Shown: positions 1 to 6,664, counted from the first letter of the stretch. The stretch: 8,479 nucleotides of DNA from Gammaproteobacteria bacterium (GCA_003864535.1 BHEQ01000072.1:1-8479), one strand, 5' to 3'. Numbers and translations: made by a program. The notes: generated from the sequence alone by a model not told the origin.

Positions 1-66
1 GTAACGGGTGCATCAGTAAACTGCGCTTTTAATAATATCGCAAGCCTTGAAAAATCTAATTTATAG
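1..66 (+). CDS. Possible 3' end of an unidentified plus-strand gene
   Basis: Frame 1 is open from the window edge for 21 codons and stops at TAG 64-66, ending in ...ASLEKSNL. The codons used are common in the neighbouring genes. A terminator hairpin begins 48 bp downstream, which would suit a gene converging on the pyruvate dehydrogenase operon. The fragment is too short to recognise. It conflicts with a minus-strand frame over the same bases, and only one of the two is likely to be real. Confidence 0.27.
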   Translation, partial: VTGASVNCAFNNIASLEKSNL

Positions 67-107
67 AAGTCATTTCCTATTAGATTGTCACCCAAAACAA
101 GATACAT
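1..107 (-). CDS. Possible 5' end of an unidentified minus-strand gene
   Basis: Reading leftward, an ATG at 107-105 opens 35 codons without a stop to the window edge, beginning MYLVLGDNLIGNDF. A GTGAGG sequence lies 9 nt before the ATG as a possible ribosome binding site, but it is part of the terminator stem at 114-152. A weak promoter-like pair lies upstream on the same strand (TTGTAA at 184-179, 17-bp spacer, TATTAA at 161-156). Several codons (ATA, CTA, AGG) are infrequent in the pdh genes. No family is recognised. This is the alternative to the plus-strand reading of the same bases. Confidence 0.3.
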   Translation of the reverse strand, partial: MYLVLGDNLIGNDFYKLDFSRLAILLKAQFTDAPV

Positions 108-113
108 AAATTA

Positions 114-152
114 AAGCCTCACTTAAATGTTCCCATTTAGTGAGGCTTCTTT
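114..152. terminator. Bidirectional Rho-independent terminator
   Basis: The arms AAGCCTCACTTAAATG (114-129) and CATTTAGTGAGGCTT (134-148) form a 15-bp stem with one bulged T and a TTCC loop. On the plus strand CTTTAACTT follows. On the minus strand TTTAATTTAT follows, so it can work both ways. Before the MITE inserted it would have lain about 40 bp past the lpd stop codon, so it was probably the original end of the pdh operon. It may also end a plus-strand gene at the left edge. Confidence 0.75.
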
Positions 153-197
153 AACTTAATATTTGAATTTCAGATAGATTACAAATCTTTATTTCTT

Positions 198-212
198 GTA
201 ACTACTCAGCAG
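198..212 (+). repeat. Left terminal inverted repeat of the MITE
   Basis: GTAACTACTCAGCAG is the exact reverse complement of 381-395. It is immediately preceded by the left copy of the 8-bp target duplication (190-197). Confidence 0.85.
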
Positions 213-224
213 CTAAAACAACAA

Positions 225-295
225 CCCCCTCCCAACCTCCCCCTTTGCAAGGGGAGGAGTAAGTCCCCCTTGCAAAGGGGGGATTTAGGGGGGGT
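225..295. repeat. Nested G/C-rich palindromic repeat inside the MITE
   Basis: Runs of C and G form several hairpins: CCTCCCC/GGGGAGG (236-242, 251-257) around a TTTGCAA core; a second around TTGCAAA (265-282); and outer arms CCCCC/GGGGGGG (225-229, 288-294). The composition contrasts sharply with the AT-rich surroundings. Similar CCCCC...TTGCAA...GGGGG repeats recur in intergenic regions of many bacteria (general knowledge; not searched here). Read on the minus strand, the hairpins are followed by TTGTTGTTTTAG, so they could also end or stall lpd transcription. Confidence 0.7.
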
Positions 296-380
296 GTAAT
301 TAAATGGAGCGGAATGTCAAATTCAGCATTTAAAGTCATCATTATTTAACATGTAGTCTATAAAAATTAATATGTTAAGA

Positions 381-395
381 CTGCTGAGTAGTTAC
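381..395 (-). repeat. Right terminal inverted repeat of the MITE
   Basis: CTGCTGAGTAGTTAC pairs perfectly with 198-212 and is followed by the right target duplication (396-403). Its outermost base, C395, supplies the G of the lpd TAG stop codon. Confidence 0.85.
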
Positions 396-2155
396 TATTT
401 CTTTTTCACAGGTGGCAAATCAGTACATGATCCTTCAAATACCTCAGCTGCCATGCCGACTGATTCAATTAAGGTTGGATGCGGATGGATCGTGCGTGCA
501 ATATCCATAGCATCTGCGCCCATTTCAATGGCTAAAGCTATCTCGCCAATTAAATCACCCGCATTCGCACCAACAACACCACCACCAACTAAGCGATGCG
601 TATCTGGATCAAATAAGAGTTTCGTAAAGCCCTCATCACGCCCGTGCGCAATTGCTTTGCCTGATGCAGCCCATGGAAATACCGCTTTTTCATAAGCGAT
701 ATTTTTAAGCTTAGCTTCTGTTTCAGTTAAGCCTGTCCACGCCATTTCAGGATCGGCATATGCAACCGATGGGATTTGTTTTACATCAAAAAAGCGTGGT
801 AATCCTTTACAAACTTCAGCGGCAACATGTGCCTCATGCACGGCTTTATGCGCGAGCATAGGTTGACCGACAATATCACCTATCGCGAAAATATTAGCTT
901 GATTGGTACGCATTTGTAAATCAACAGGAATAAAGCCACGCTCATCAACCGTAATTCCTGCATTTTGTGCACCGATCAATTTGCCATTTGGCGCACGCCC
1001 AACCGCCACTAGAACTTTAGCGTAGGTTTGTGGTGTAGAAGGGGCATTTTCTCCCTCAAAAGTAACTTCAATACCTGCATCTGTTGCGGTTGCAGTGATT
1101 ACTTTAGTTTTGAACATAAGTTTTTCAAAACGGTTCTTATTGTAAGTTTCATAAACTTTAGCAAGATCGCGATCAGCCCCTGGAACAAAGCCATCGGTAA
1201 ATTCAACGATAGAGACTTTTGTCCCCAAAATAGAATAAACCGTCGCCATTTCAAGCCCGATAATACCGCCACCAATTACCAGCATCGTTTCAGGAATACT
1301 ATCCATCTTCAATGCGCCTGTTGAGTCAACAATGCGTGGATCATTTTCAGGCATAAATGGTAGATGAACTGGGCGTGAACCTGCTGCGATAATTGCCTTA
1401 TCAAAACAGATATTGCGTGTGCTTCCATCGTTTAATTTAACCGCCATATTATGCGTATCGATAAAGGTAGCTTCACCTTGCACAACCTCAACCTTACGCA
1501 TTTTAGCCATTGCAGCTAAGCCGCCTGTTAATCTGGAAACCACGGATTCTTTAAAACCGCGTAATTTATCTAAATCAATAACAGGCTTGCCAAAGCTAAT
1601 CCCGTGTGCGGCTAATTGCTGCGCCTCTTCAGTCACTTTAACAACATGAAGTAAGGCTTTAGATGGGATACAACCTACATTTAAACACACGCCACCAAGA
1701 GTTGGAAAACGCTCAATCATGATCACTTTCAAGCCCAAATCAGCCGCTCTAAATGCCGCAGAATATCCACCAGGACCTGCGCCTAAAACTAAAACATCGC
1801 AATCAGCATTAGTTGGCACTGGCAGTGCGGCAGGCACTTGCAGTACGTCAGGTACTTGCACAGCTTCTGCTACTGTTGGAGCGGCAATACTTGCTTGAGT
1901 TGGGCTAGAAGTTTTAGCATCTGCAAGCTCAAGCAGAGCGATCACATCACCTTCTTTAATCTTATCGCCAACTTTTACAAGTACTTGGGTGATTTTCCCA
2001 GCCACATCAGCTGGAACATCCATCGAGGCTTTGTCAGATTCTAGCGTTAATAAGGTTTGATCAATACTAATTTCATCCCCGATATTGATTAAAACTTCAA
2101 TAACATCAACCGTATCGAAATTGCCAATATCAGGTACTTTAATTTCAATTACCAT
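395..2155 (-). CDS. lpdA: Dihydrolipoyl dehydrogenase (E3) with N-terminal lipoyl domain
   Basis: Flavoprotein E3 of the pyruvate dehydrogenase complex: it reoxidises dihydrolipoyl groups and passes electrons through a disulfide and FAD to NAD+. The 586 residues comprise a lipoyl domain (about 1-76, lipoyl lysine K42 in ESDKASM), an Ala/Pro/Val linker (about 77-117), and the E3 body. The E3 body shows the FAD motif GAGPGG (125-130), redox cysteines C157 and C162 in GGVCLNVGCIPSK, the NAD motif GGGIIG (295-300), a second FAD motif ending GD (426-427), and the catalytic dyad H559/E564 in HPHPTLIES. E. coli Lpd lacks the lipoyl domain; P64k of Neisseria has it. AGGAG lies 10 nt before the ATG. 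It follows aceF by 35 bp. Its stop codon TAG is completed by the MITE end; without the insertion the stop would be TAA at the same codon, so the protein is unchanged. Confidence 0.97.
   Translation of the reverse strand: MVIEIKVPDIGNFDTVDVIEVLINIGDEISIDQTLLTLESDKASMDVPADVAGKITQVLVKVGDKIKEGDVIALLELADAKTSSPTQASIAAPTVAEAVQVPDVLQVPAALPVPTNADCDVLVLGAGPGGYSAAFRAADLGLKVIMIERFPTLGGVCLNVGCIPSKALLHVVKVTEEAQQLAAHGISFGKPVIDLDKLRGFKESVVSRLTGGLAAMAKMRKVEVVQGEATFIDTHNMAVKLNDGSTRNICFDKAIIAAGSRPVHLPFMPENDPRIVDSTGALKMDSIPETMLVIGGGIIGLEMATVYSILGTKVSIVEFTDGFVPGADRDLAKVYETYNKNRFEKLMFKTKVITATATDAGIEVTFEGENAPSTPQTYAKVLVAVGRAPNGKLIGAQNAGITVDERGFIPVDLQMRTNQANIFAIGDIVGQPMLAHKAVHEAHVAAEVCKGLPRFFDVKQIPSVAYADPEMAWTGLTETEAKLKNIAYEKAVFPWAASGKAIAHGRDEGFTKLLFDPDTHRLVGGGVVGANAGDLIGEIALAIEMGADAMDIARTIHPHPTLIESVGMAAEVFEGSCTDLPPVKKK
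1940..2143 (-). repeat. Lipoyl-domain coding repeat, lpd copy
   Basis: This encodes residues 5-72 of Lpd (IKVPD to GDVI). It matches residues 6-73 of AceF (3298-3501) at 64 of 68 amino acids by direct comparison. Within it, 2028-2068 is identical to 3386-3426 over 41 bp, third codon positions included. Confidence 0.85.
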
Positions 2156-2170
2156 TTATATAAAACTCCT

Positions 2171-2190
2171 TTTAAATCAATTTAAATCAA
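2171..2190. repeat. 10-bp tandem duplication in the aceF-lpd gap
   Basis: TTTAAATCAA occurs twice in a row between the aceF stop and the lpd ribosome binding site. It accounts for most of the 35-bp gap. It is probably a slippage duplication; no function is apparent. Confidence 0.6.
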
Positions 2191-3516
2191 TTAGATTAAC
2201 GCGCGACGCATATCGGTGAGTAATTTATTTAGATAGGTGATAAAACGAGCACCCATCGCGCCATCAACCACACGATGATCATAAGAAAGAGATAATGGCA
2301 CCATCAAGCGTGGCTCAAAACTCTTACCATTCCATACAGGCTTCATCGCTGAACGAGATACGCCTAAAATAGCGACTTCAGGGGCATTTATAATCGGAGT
2401 AAACGCCGTGCCGCCAATTCCACCTAAAGATGAGATTGTGAATGTGCCACCTTGCATTTGATCAGGTTTTAATTTGCCATCACGTGCAAGTTTGGCAAGT
2501 TCGCCCATCTCAGCTGCGATTTGCATCACCCCTTTTTGATCACAATCACGAATAACAGGGACAACCAAGCCATTTGGAGTATCTGCCGCAAAGCCAATAT
2601 GATAATACTGCTTAAGGACTAAATCATCGCCATCAAGTGAGCTATTTATTTCTGGGAATTTTTGGAGCGCGTTCGTACATGCTTTAACCAAAAATGCAAG
2701 AATTGTAACTTTCTTGCCTGATTTTTCATTTTCTTTATTTAAAAGAACACGCAAGCTCTCAAGTTCGGTGATATCAGCTTCGTCAAATTGAGTAACATGG
2801 GGGATCATCGCCCAATTACGTGCAAGATTTGCCCCTGATATTTTCTTGATGCGCGATAAAGGTTTTTTCTCAATTGCGCCAAATTTAGCAAAATCAACTT
2901 TAGGCCAGGCTAATAAACTCAAACCATTATTATTGCTGTTATTATTAGCACTATTTGCCGCGTTATTTGAGCTGCTTGCTGTATTAAGCAGCGCATTTTT
3001 TATAAAGCTTGTTACATCAGTTTTTATAATTCTATTTTTAGGAGCAGTTCCTATAACTAAATTTAAATCAACCCCAAGCTCACGCGCAAAAGCCCGTACC
3101 GATGGTGAGGCATGTGTTTTAGATATCTCTATTATTTGTGATTGCGTTTGCGTTTGTGACTGCACTTGCACTTGCATTGGCACAGCAGCTTCCAAAGGTG
3201 CAGCTACAGGAGGCGCAGTTACAGCTGGTGCAGCTACAAGTTGCGCAGTTACAGGTATTACAGACGCAGCAAGTGCGGCACTTACATCTATGCGCCCAAT
3301 TACATCGCCTTCTTTAATTTTATCGCCAACTTTTACGAGTACTTCGGTTATTTTTCCAGCTATATCAGCAGGAACATCCATCGATGCTTTGTCAGATTCT
3401 AGCGTTAATAAGGTTTGATCAATACTGATCATATCGCCGACATTAATTAATACCTCGATGACATCAACAGTATCGAAATTGCCAATATCTGGAACTTTTA
3501 TATCAATAATCGCCAT
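2191..3516 (-). CDS. aceF: Dihydrolipoamide acetyltransferase, pyruvate dehydrogenase E2
   Basis: Core subunit of the pyruvate dehydrogenase complex; it transfers the acetyl group from lipoyl-lysine to CoA. The 441 residues comprise a single lipoyl domain (about 1-78, K43 in ESDKASM), an Ala/Pro linker with a 10-residue repeat (89-108), a Gln/Val/Thr-rich stretch (114-128), the peripheral-subunit-binding domain (about 136-172, SPSVRAFARELG), an Asn/Ser-rich linker (179-198), and the catalytic domain (about 217-441). The catalytic domain ends with the DHRVVDG motif, in which H414 and D418 are the expected catalytic residues. E. coli AceF has three lipoyl domains and is longer, so this is a short form. 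AAGGA lies 8 nt upstream of the ATG. It lies between aceE and lpd in one operon, with 120 bp to aceE containing an inverted repeat. Confidence 0.97.
   Translation of the reverse strand: MAIIDIKVPDIGNFDTVDVIEVLINVGDMISIDQTLLTLESDKASMDVPADIAGKITEVLVKVGDKIKEGDVIGRIDVSAALAASVIPVTAQLVAAPAVTAPPVAAPLEAAVPMQVQVQSQTQTQSQIIEISKTHASPSVRAFARELGVDLNLVIGTAPKNRIIKTDVTSFIKNALLNTASSSNNAANSANNNSNNNGLSLLAWPKVDFAKFGAIEKKPLSRIKKISGANLARNWAMIPHVTQFDEADITELESLRVLLNKENEKSGKKVTILAFLVKACTNALQKFPEINSSLDGDDLVLKQYYHIGFAADTPNGLVVPVIRDCDQKGVMQIAAEMGELAKLARDGKLKPDQMQGGTFTISSLGGIGGTAFTPIINAPEVAILGVSRSAMKPVWNGKSFEPRLMVPLSLSYDHRVVDGAMGARFITYLNKLLTDMRRALI
3197..3256 (-). repeat. 30-bp tandem repeat in the AceF linker
   Basis: Two 30-bp units (3197-3226, 3227-3256), each beginning GGTGCAGCTACA on the plus strand, encode the linker decapeptides VTAQLVAAPA and VTAPPVAAPL. 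This kind of repeat can change linker length by slippage. Confidence 0.75.
3298..3501 (-). repeat. Lipoyl-domain coding repeat, aceF copy
   Basis: This encodes AceF residues 6-73 and is the partner of 1940-2143 in lpd. Four residue differences in 68, plus a 41-bp exact block (3386-3426), indicate recent common origin or gene conversion. Confidence 0.85.
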
Positions 3517-3550
3517 GATTATTTTCCTTAACTTGTTATTTGATTTTGAT

Positions 3551-3598
3551 TTTGCTTTATATAATTAATATTTATAATTACTATTTATATAAAGCAAA
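3551..3598. repeat. 14-bp inverted repeat in the aceE-aceF gap
   Basis: TTTGCTTTATATAA (3551-3564) and TTATATAAAGCAAA (3585-3598) are exact reverse complements with a 20-bp AT-rich loop. On the coding (minus) strand no T-run follows, so it is not a standard terminator. It could be an mRNA-stabilising or processing hairpin after aceE, or a protein-binding site. Confidence 0.6.
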
Positions 3599-3636
3599 CT
3601 TGATTTTATTGATACAACACGGGACTTCAACAGCCT

Positions 3637-6399
3637 TTAAACATGCATCGGATTTGGCTTGCTTGCATCAATCTCATATTTTTTGATCGCATCAGCAACT
3701 ACAGAAGCTTCGATAGTACCATCATCAGCTAAAGCTTTTAAAGCGGCAATCGTAATAAAATAACGATCAACTTCAAAGAAATAACGTAATTGATCGCGAG
3801 TATCTGAACGCCCAAAACCATCTGTTCCAAGAACACGATAAGTACCTTTGATCGCGCTCCGAATTTGCTCAGCAAAGCTGCGAATATAATCAGTTGCGGC
3901 AATCACAGGGACATTTTGAGAGTTTAAGCAATTAGCTACATGTGAGTGCTTAGTTTGTGCAAGCGGGTTGAGCATATTAATCCGTTCACATTCATGGATA
4001 TCACGCGCTAATAGATTAAAGCTTGGGCAGCCCCAAATATCTGACTCAACGCCCCAATCATTTTTAAGCAAAGTCGCAGCTTCAATTACCTCACGGAAAA
4101 TTGTGCCTGAGCCTAATAATTGTACACGTGGTGCTGTAGTTTTAGCCGCTTTAGAAAAGGCATACATTCCTTTGAGAATATCAGCTTCAGCATCTTTTGG
4201 CATGGCAGGATGCGCGTAATTTTCATTCATAACGGTGATGTAATAAAATACATCTTCTTGATCAGTCATCATGCGTTTTAAGCCATCTTGCATAATTACC
4301 GCAAGCTCATATGAGAAGGTTGGATCATACGAGATACAGTTAGGAATTAAGCTTGCAAGAAGCTGGCTATGCCCATCTTCATGTTGTAAGCCCTCACCAT
4401 TTAACGTGGTGCGCCCAGCAGTTCCACCCATTAAAAATCCGCGTGAACGCTGGTCTCCTGCCGCCCAAACAAGATCTAAGCAGCGTTGTAATTGAAACAT
4501 AGAGTAGCAGATGAAAAACGGGATCATCGGCACATTAGATACAGAATATGAGGTCGCAGCTGCAATCCATGAAGACATGGCACCTGCCTCATTGATGCCT
4601 TCTTGGAGGACTTGCCCATCTTTAGTTTCTTTGTAAAACATGAGCTGGTCTGCATCTTGCGGTACATAATTTTGCCCAGCTTGTGACCAAATACCGATTT
4701 GACGAAACAGTCCTTCCATTCCAAAAGTGCGTGATTCATCCACGACAATTGGGACGATATTCTTGCCAATATTTTTATCTTTAATCAAAATATTAAGCAT
4801 ACGCACAAAGCCCATAGTTGTAGAAACCTCGCGCCCTTCTGCGGTGGCATCTAACTGAGCTTTAAATGCGCTTAACTCTGGGATAATTAATGGATTATCC
4901 GCTTTAATGCGGCGTTTTGGTAAATAGCCACCTAAAGCCTCACGGCGTGCACGTAAATATTTCATTTCAGGAGAGTCTTCTGCTGGGCGAATAAATGGCA
5001 TTTTTTCCAAATCTTCATCTTTAACAGGAATATCAAAACGATCCCGAAAACGCCGAATTGCCTCACTGCTAATTTTCTTTTGTTGATGCGAGGTATTTTG
5101 CGCTTCACCCTCATCACCCATGCCATAGCCTTTAATTGTTTTAGCTAGAATAACCGTAGGTTGCCCAATGGTTTTGATCGCCGAATCATAAGCTGCATAA
5201 ATTTTATTTTCATCATGCCCACCGCGATTTAAACGCCAGATTTGTTTATCCGACCAATTTTCAACCATTTTTCTAAGCTCAGGCGTATTAAAAAAGTTCT
5301 CACGCACATAAGCTCCATCACGAGCTTTGTAGGTTTGATAATCACCATCGACACATTCCATCATGCGTTTACGCAGCGCACCTGTTTTATCTTTAGCAAG
5401 TAAGCCATCCCATTTATCGCCCCAAATTAATTTGATTACATTCCAGTTCGAGCCGCGAAAATCCGACTCAAGCTCTTGAATAATCTTACCGTTACCGCGT
5501 ACAGGACCATCTAGGCGTTGTAAGTTACAGTTAACTACAAAAATAAGATTATCTAAATTCTCACGCCCCGCCATGCCGATAGCTCCGAGTGATTCAGGCT
5601 CATCCATCTCGCCATCACCACAAAAACACCAAACTTTACGTTGTGCCGTGTCAGCAAGACCGCGCGAATGTAAATATTTTAAAAAGCGCGCTTGATAAAT
5701 TGCCTGCATAGGCCCTAAACCCATAGAAACAGTAGGAAATTGCCAGAAATCTTTCATCAACCAAGGATGAGGGTAGGATGGAATACCGCGATGATTAGTT
5801 TCATGTTGATGTATCTCTTGATCAGGATCGTGTTGATGATCAACATGAGAATGAGCAACCTCGCGTCTAAAATCAATCAATTGCTCTTCGCTAATCCGTC
5901 CCTCAACAAAGGCGCGCGAATAAACTCCTGGGCTTGAATGCCCTTGGAAGAAAATCGAATCTCCACCATGACCATCAGCATCTGCGCCATGCCAAAAATG
6001 GTTAAACCCAACTTCCCACATTGTCGCAAGAGAAGTGTAGCTTGCGATATGTCCGCCTAAAGATGAATCTTTAAGGTTGGCACGCACAATAGTTATCATC
6101 GCATTCCAGCGCATATATGAACGGATTTTATATTCCATTTCAGAATTACCAGGATACGCTGGTTCTTGATCTACAGGAATAGTATTGATATAAGCAGTTG
6201 CGCCTGTATATGGAATATTAACGCCTTCATGATTGGATTTTTCGATCATTTTCTCGATCAAGAAATGAGCGCGTTCGCCACCTTCATTGCTGATAACACT
6301 TGCGATGGATTCAATCCAGTCTTGGGTTTCAAGCGGGTCGATATCGCTTACTAATTTAGCATTTATTGATGCCGCATTGACTAATTTAGGGTCTGTCAT
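3637..6399 (-). CDS. aceE: Pyruvate dehydrogenase E1, homodimeric type
   Basis: ThDP-dependent E1 of the pyruvate dehydrogenase complex: it decarboxylates pyruvate and acetylates the lipoyl group of E2. The 920 residues compare with about 887 in E. coli. The ThDP/Mg motif runs from GDGEMDEPES (261-270) to NCN (290-292). NTSHQQKK contains H438, matching the active-site loop histidine of E. coli E1, and LQEGINEAG contains E604, the expected ThDP-activating glutamate. RTFGMEGLFRQIGI (557-570), GLQHEDGHSQ (670-679) and the C-terminal YRVLGTDGFGRSD are all intact. Residues 182-204 are an unusual His-rich insertion (7 His in 23) between FRREV and GIPSYPHP, where E. coli has only a few residues. The start is set by AAGG 8 nt before the ATG. 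It is first in the aceE-aceF-lpd operon, with the promoter probably in 6593-6622. Confidence 0.97.
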   Translation of the reverse strand: MTDPKLVNAASINAKLVSDIDPLETQDWIESIASVISNEGGERAHFLIEKMIEKSNHEGVNIPYTGATAYINTIPVDQEPAYPGNSEMEYKIRSYMRWNAMITIVRANLKDSSLGGHIASYTSLATMWEVGFNHFWHGADADGHGGDSIFFQGHSSPGVYSRAFVEGRISEEQLIDFRREVAHSHVDHQHDPDQEIHQHETNHRGIPSYPHPWLMKDFWQFPTVSMGLGPMQAIYQARFLKYLHSRGLADTAQRKVWCFCGDGEMDEPESLGAIGMAGRENLDNLIFVVNCNLQRLDGPVRGNGKIIQELESDFRGSNWNVIKLIWGDKWDGLLAKDKTGALRKRMMECVDGDYQTYKARDGAYVRENFFNTPELRKMVENWSDKQIWRLNRGGHDENKIYAAYDSAIKTIGQPTVILAKTIKGYGMGDEGEAQNTSHQQKKISSEAIRRFRDRFDIPVKDEDLEKMPFIRPAEDSPEMKYLRARREALGGYLPKRRIKADNPLIIPELSAFKAQLDATAEGREVSTTMGFVRMLNILIKDKNIGKNIVPIVVDESRTFGMEGLFRQIGIWSQAGQNYVPQDADQLMFYKETKDGQVLQEGINEAGAMSSWIAAATSYSVSNVPMIPFFICYSMFQLQRCLDLVWAAGDQRSRGFLMGGTAGRTTLNGEGLQHEDGHSQLLASLIPNCISYDPTFSYELAVIMQDGLKRMMTDQEDVFYYITVMNENYAHPAMPKDAEADILKGMYAFSKAAKTTAPRVQLLGSGTIFREVIEAATLLKNDWGVESDIWGCPSFNLLARDIHECERINMLNPLAQTKHSHVANCLNSQNVPVIAATDYIRSFAEQIRSAIKGTYRVLGTDGFGRSDTRDQLRYFFEVDRYFITIAALKALADDGTIEASVVADAIKKYEIDASKPNPMHV

Positions 6400-6503
6400 A
6401 ATTAAGCCTTATTGGTTAGGTGATTGTGATGTTTGCACAAACTTAGTATTTTTGTCTGATATATAATTTATGCTACGCTTTATTTTTAAAATAAATAAAT
6501 CTT

Positions 6504-6573
6504 AAAATAAGTATAAAAATAAAGTATGAAAATAAAGATGAAAATAAAGTATATTAAAAAAGTATATTAAAAA
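6504..6573. repeat. Degenerate 12-13-bp A-tract tandem array
   Basis: AAAATAAAG recurs at 6516-6524, 6529-6537 and 6541-6549. GTATATTAAAAA recurs at 6549-6560 and 6562-6573. A related AAAATAAG starts at 6504. The unit spacing is 12-13 bp. A-tracts repeated near the helical period can bend DNA. The array lies between the candidate pdh promoter and aceE, so it would be in the leader RNA if that promoter is used. Confidence 0.65.
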
Positions 6574-6592
6574 TATTTATTTGACCTCGATC

Positions 6593-6622
6593 ATTATACT
6601 TTGCATCATAAGACTGATGCAA
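6593..6622 (-). promoter_or_regulatory. Candidate promoter of the aceE-aceF-lpd operon
   Basis: On the minus strand, TTGCAT (6622-6617) and a perfect -10 TATAAT (6598-6593) are separated by 18 bp. The start would be near 6586, giving a leader of almost 190 nt. The -35 is weak (3 of 6) and forms part of the palindrome at 6601-6622, so a bound regulator could block it. Confidence 0.45.
6601..6622. promoter_or_regulatory. Operator-like palindrome in the divergent promoter region
   Basis: TTGCATCA (6601-6608) and TGATGCAA (6615-6622) are perfect inverted repeats around a 6-bp spacer, 22 bp in all. This is the size and symmetry of a dimeric helix-turn-helix binding site. Each arm also supplies a TTGCAT -35-like element, one on each strand. 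The binding protein is not known. Confidence 0.55.
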
Positions 6623-6630
6623 GATATCTT
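6601..6630 (+). promoter_or_regulatory. Candidate promoter of the MBL-fold gene
   Basis: TTGCAT (6601-6606), an 18-bp spacer and TATCTT (6625-6630) mirror the minus-strand promoter, giving a leader near 96 nt. Both elements are weak matches. A closer alternative is TTGTTT (6667-6672) with ACTAAT (6690-6695), 17 bp apart. Confidence 0.3.
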
Positions 6631-6664
6631 AGGTTAAATAATGACAAACTAATATTCGCACTCT

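Larger units (their letters stand above)
198..395. mobile_element. MITE-like non-autonomous element with 15-bp TIRs, IS66-type ends
   Basis: A 198-bp element is bounded by perfect 15-bp terminal inverted repeats, GTAACTACTCAGCAG at 198-212 and its reverse complement at 381-395. It is flanked by an exact 8-bp direct repeat, TATTTCTT, at 190-197 and 396-403. The inverted repeats continue imperfectly inward. It has no credible coding frame, so it would need a transposase supplied in trans. Ends starting GTAA with 8-bp target duplications are known for the IS66 family; assigning it there is inference. Internally it holds a G/C-rich palindromic repeat (225-295) and a small inverted repeat, TTAACAT/ATGTTAA (346-352, 372-378). 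It is inserted in the lpd stop codon. Confidence 0.8.

Noticed and set aside
1..66. Pentapeptide-repeat protein C-terminus (ASLEKSNL resembles A-x-L repeats)
   Set aside because: The five-residue register is not kept over the visible 21 residues, and the coding strand itself is uncertain.
372..695. Plus-strand open frame starting within the MITE and running into lpd antisense
   Set aside because: It is antisense to the conserved C-terminal E3 domain, has no recognisable domain, and its first codons are the TIR.
2846..3418. A 190-codon open frame on the plus strand, antisense to aceF
   Set aside because: It lies opposite the linkers and lipoyl domain of a clearly real gene. Its Ala/Thr/Leu-rich sequence is what the repeat-rich linker codons give in antisense, and no family is recognised.
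6411..6425. PdhR-like site ATTGGT just upstream of aceE
   Set aside because: Only one half-site matches; the second half (GTGATT) does not resemble ACCAAT, and it overlaps the ribosome binding region.
6581..6600. TTGACC with TATACT as a plus-strand promoter
   Set aside because: The hexamers are only 8 bp apart, far from the 16-18 bp needed.
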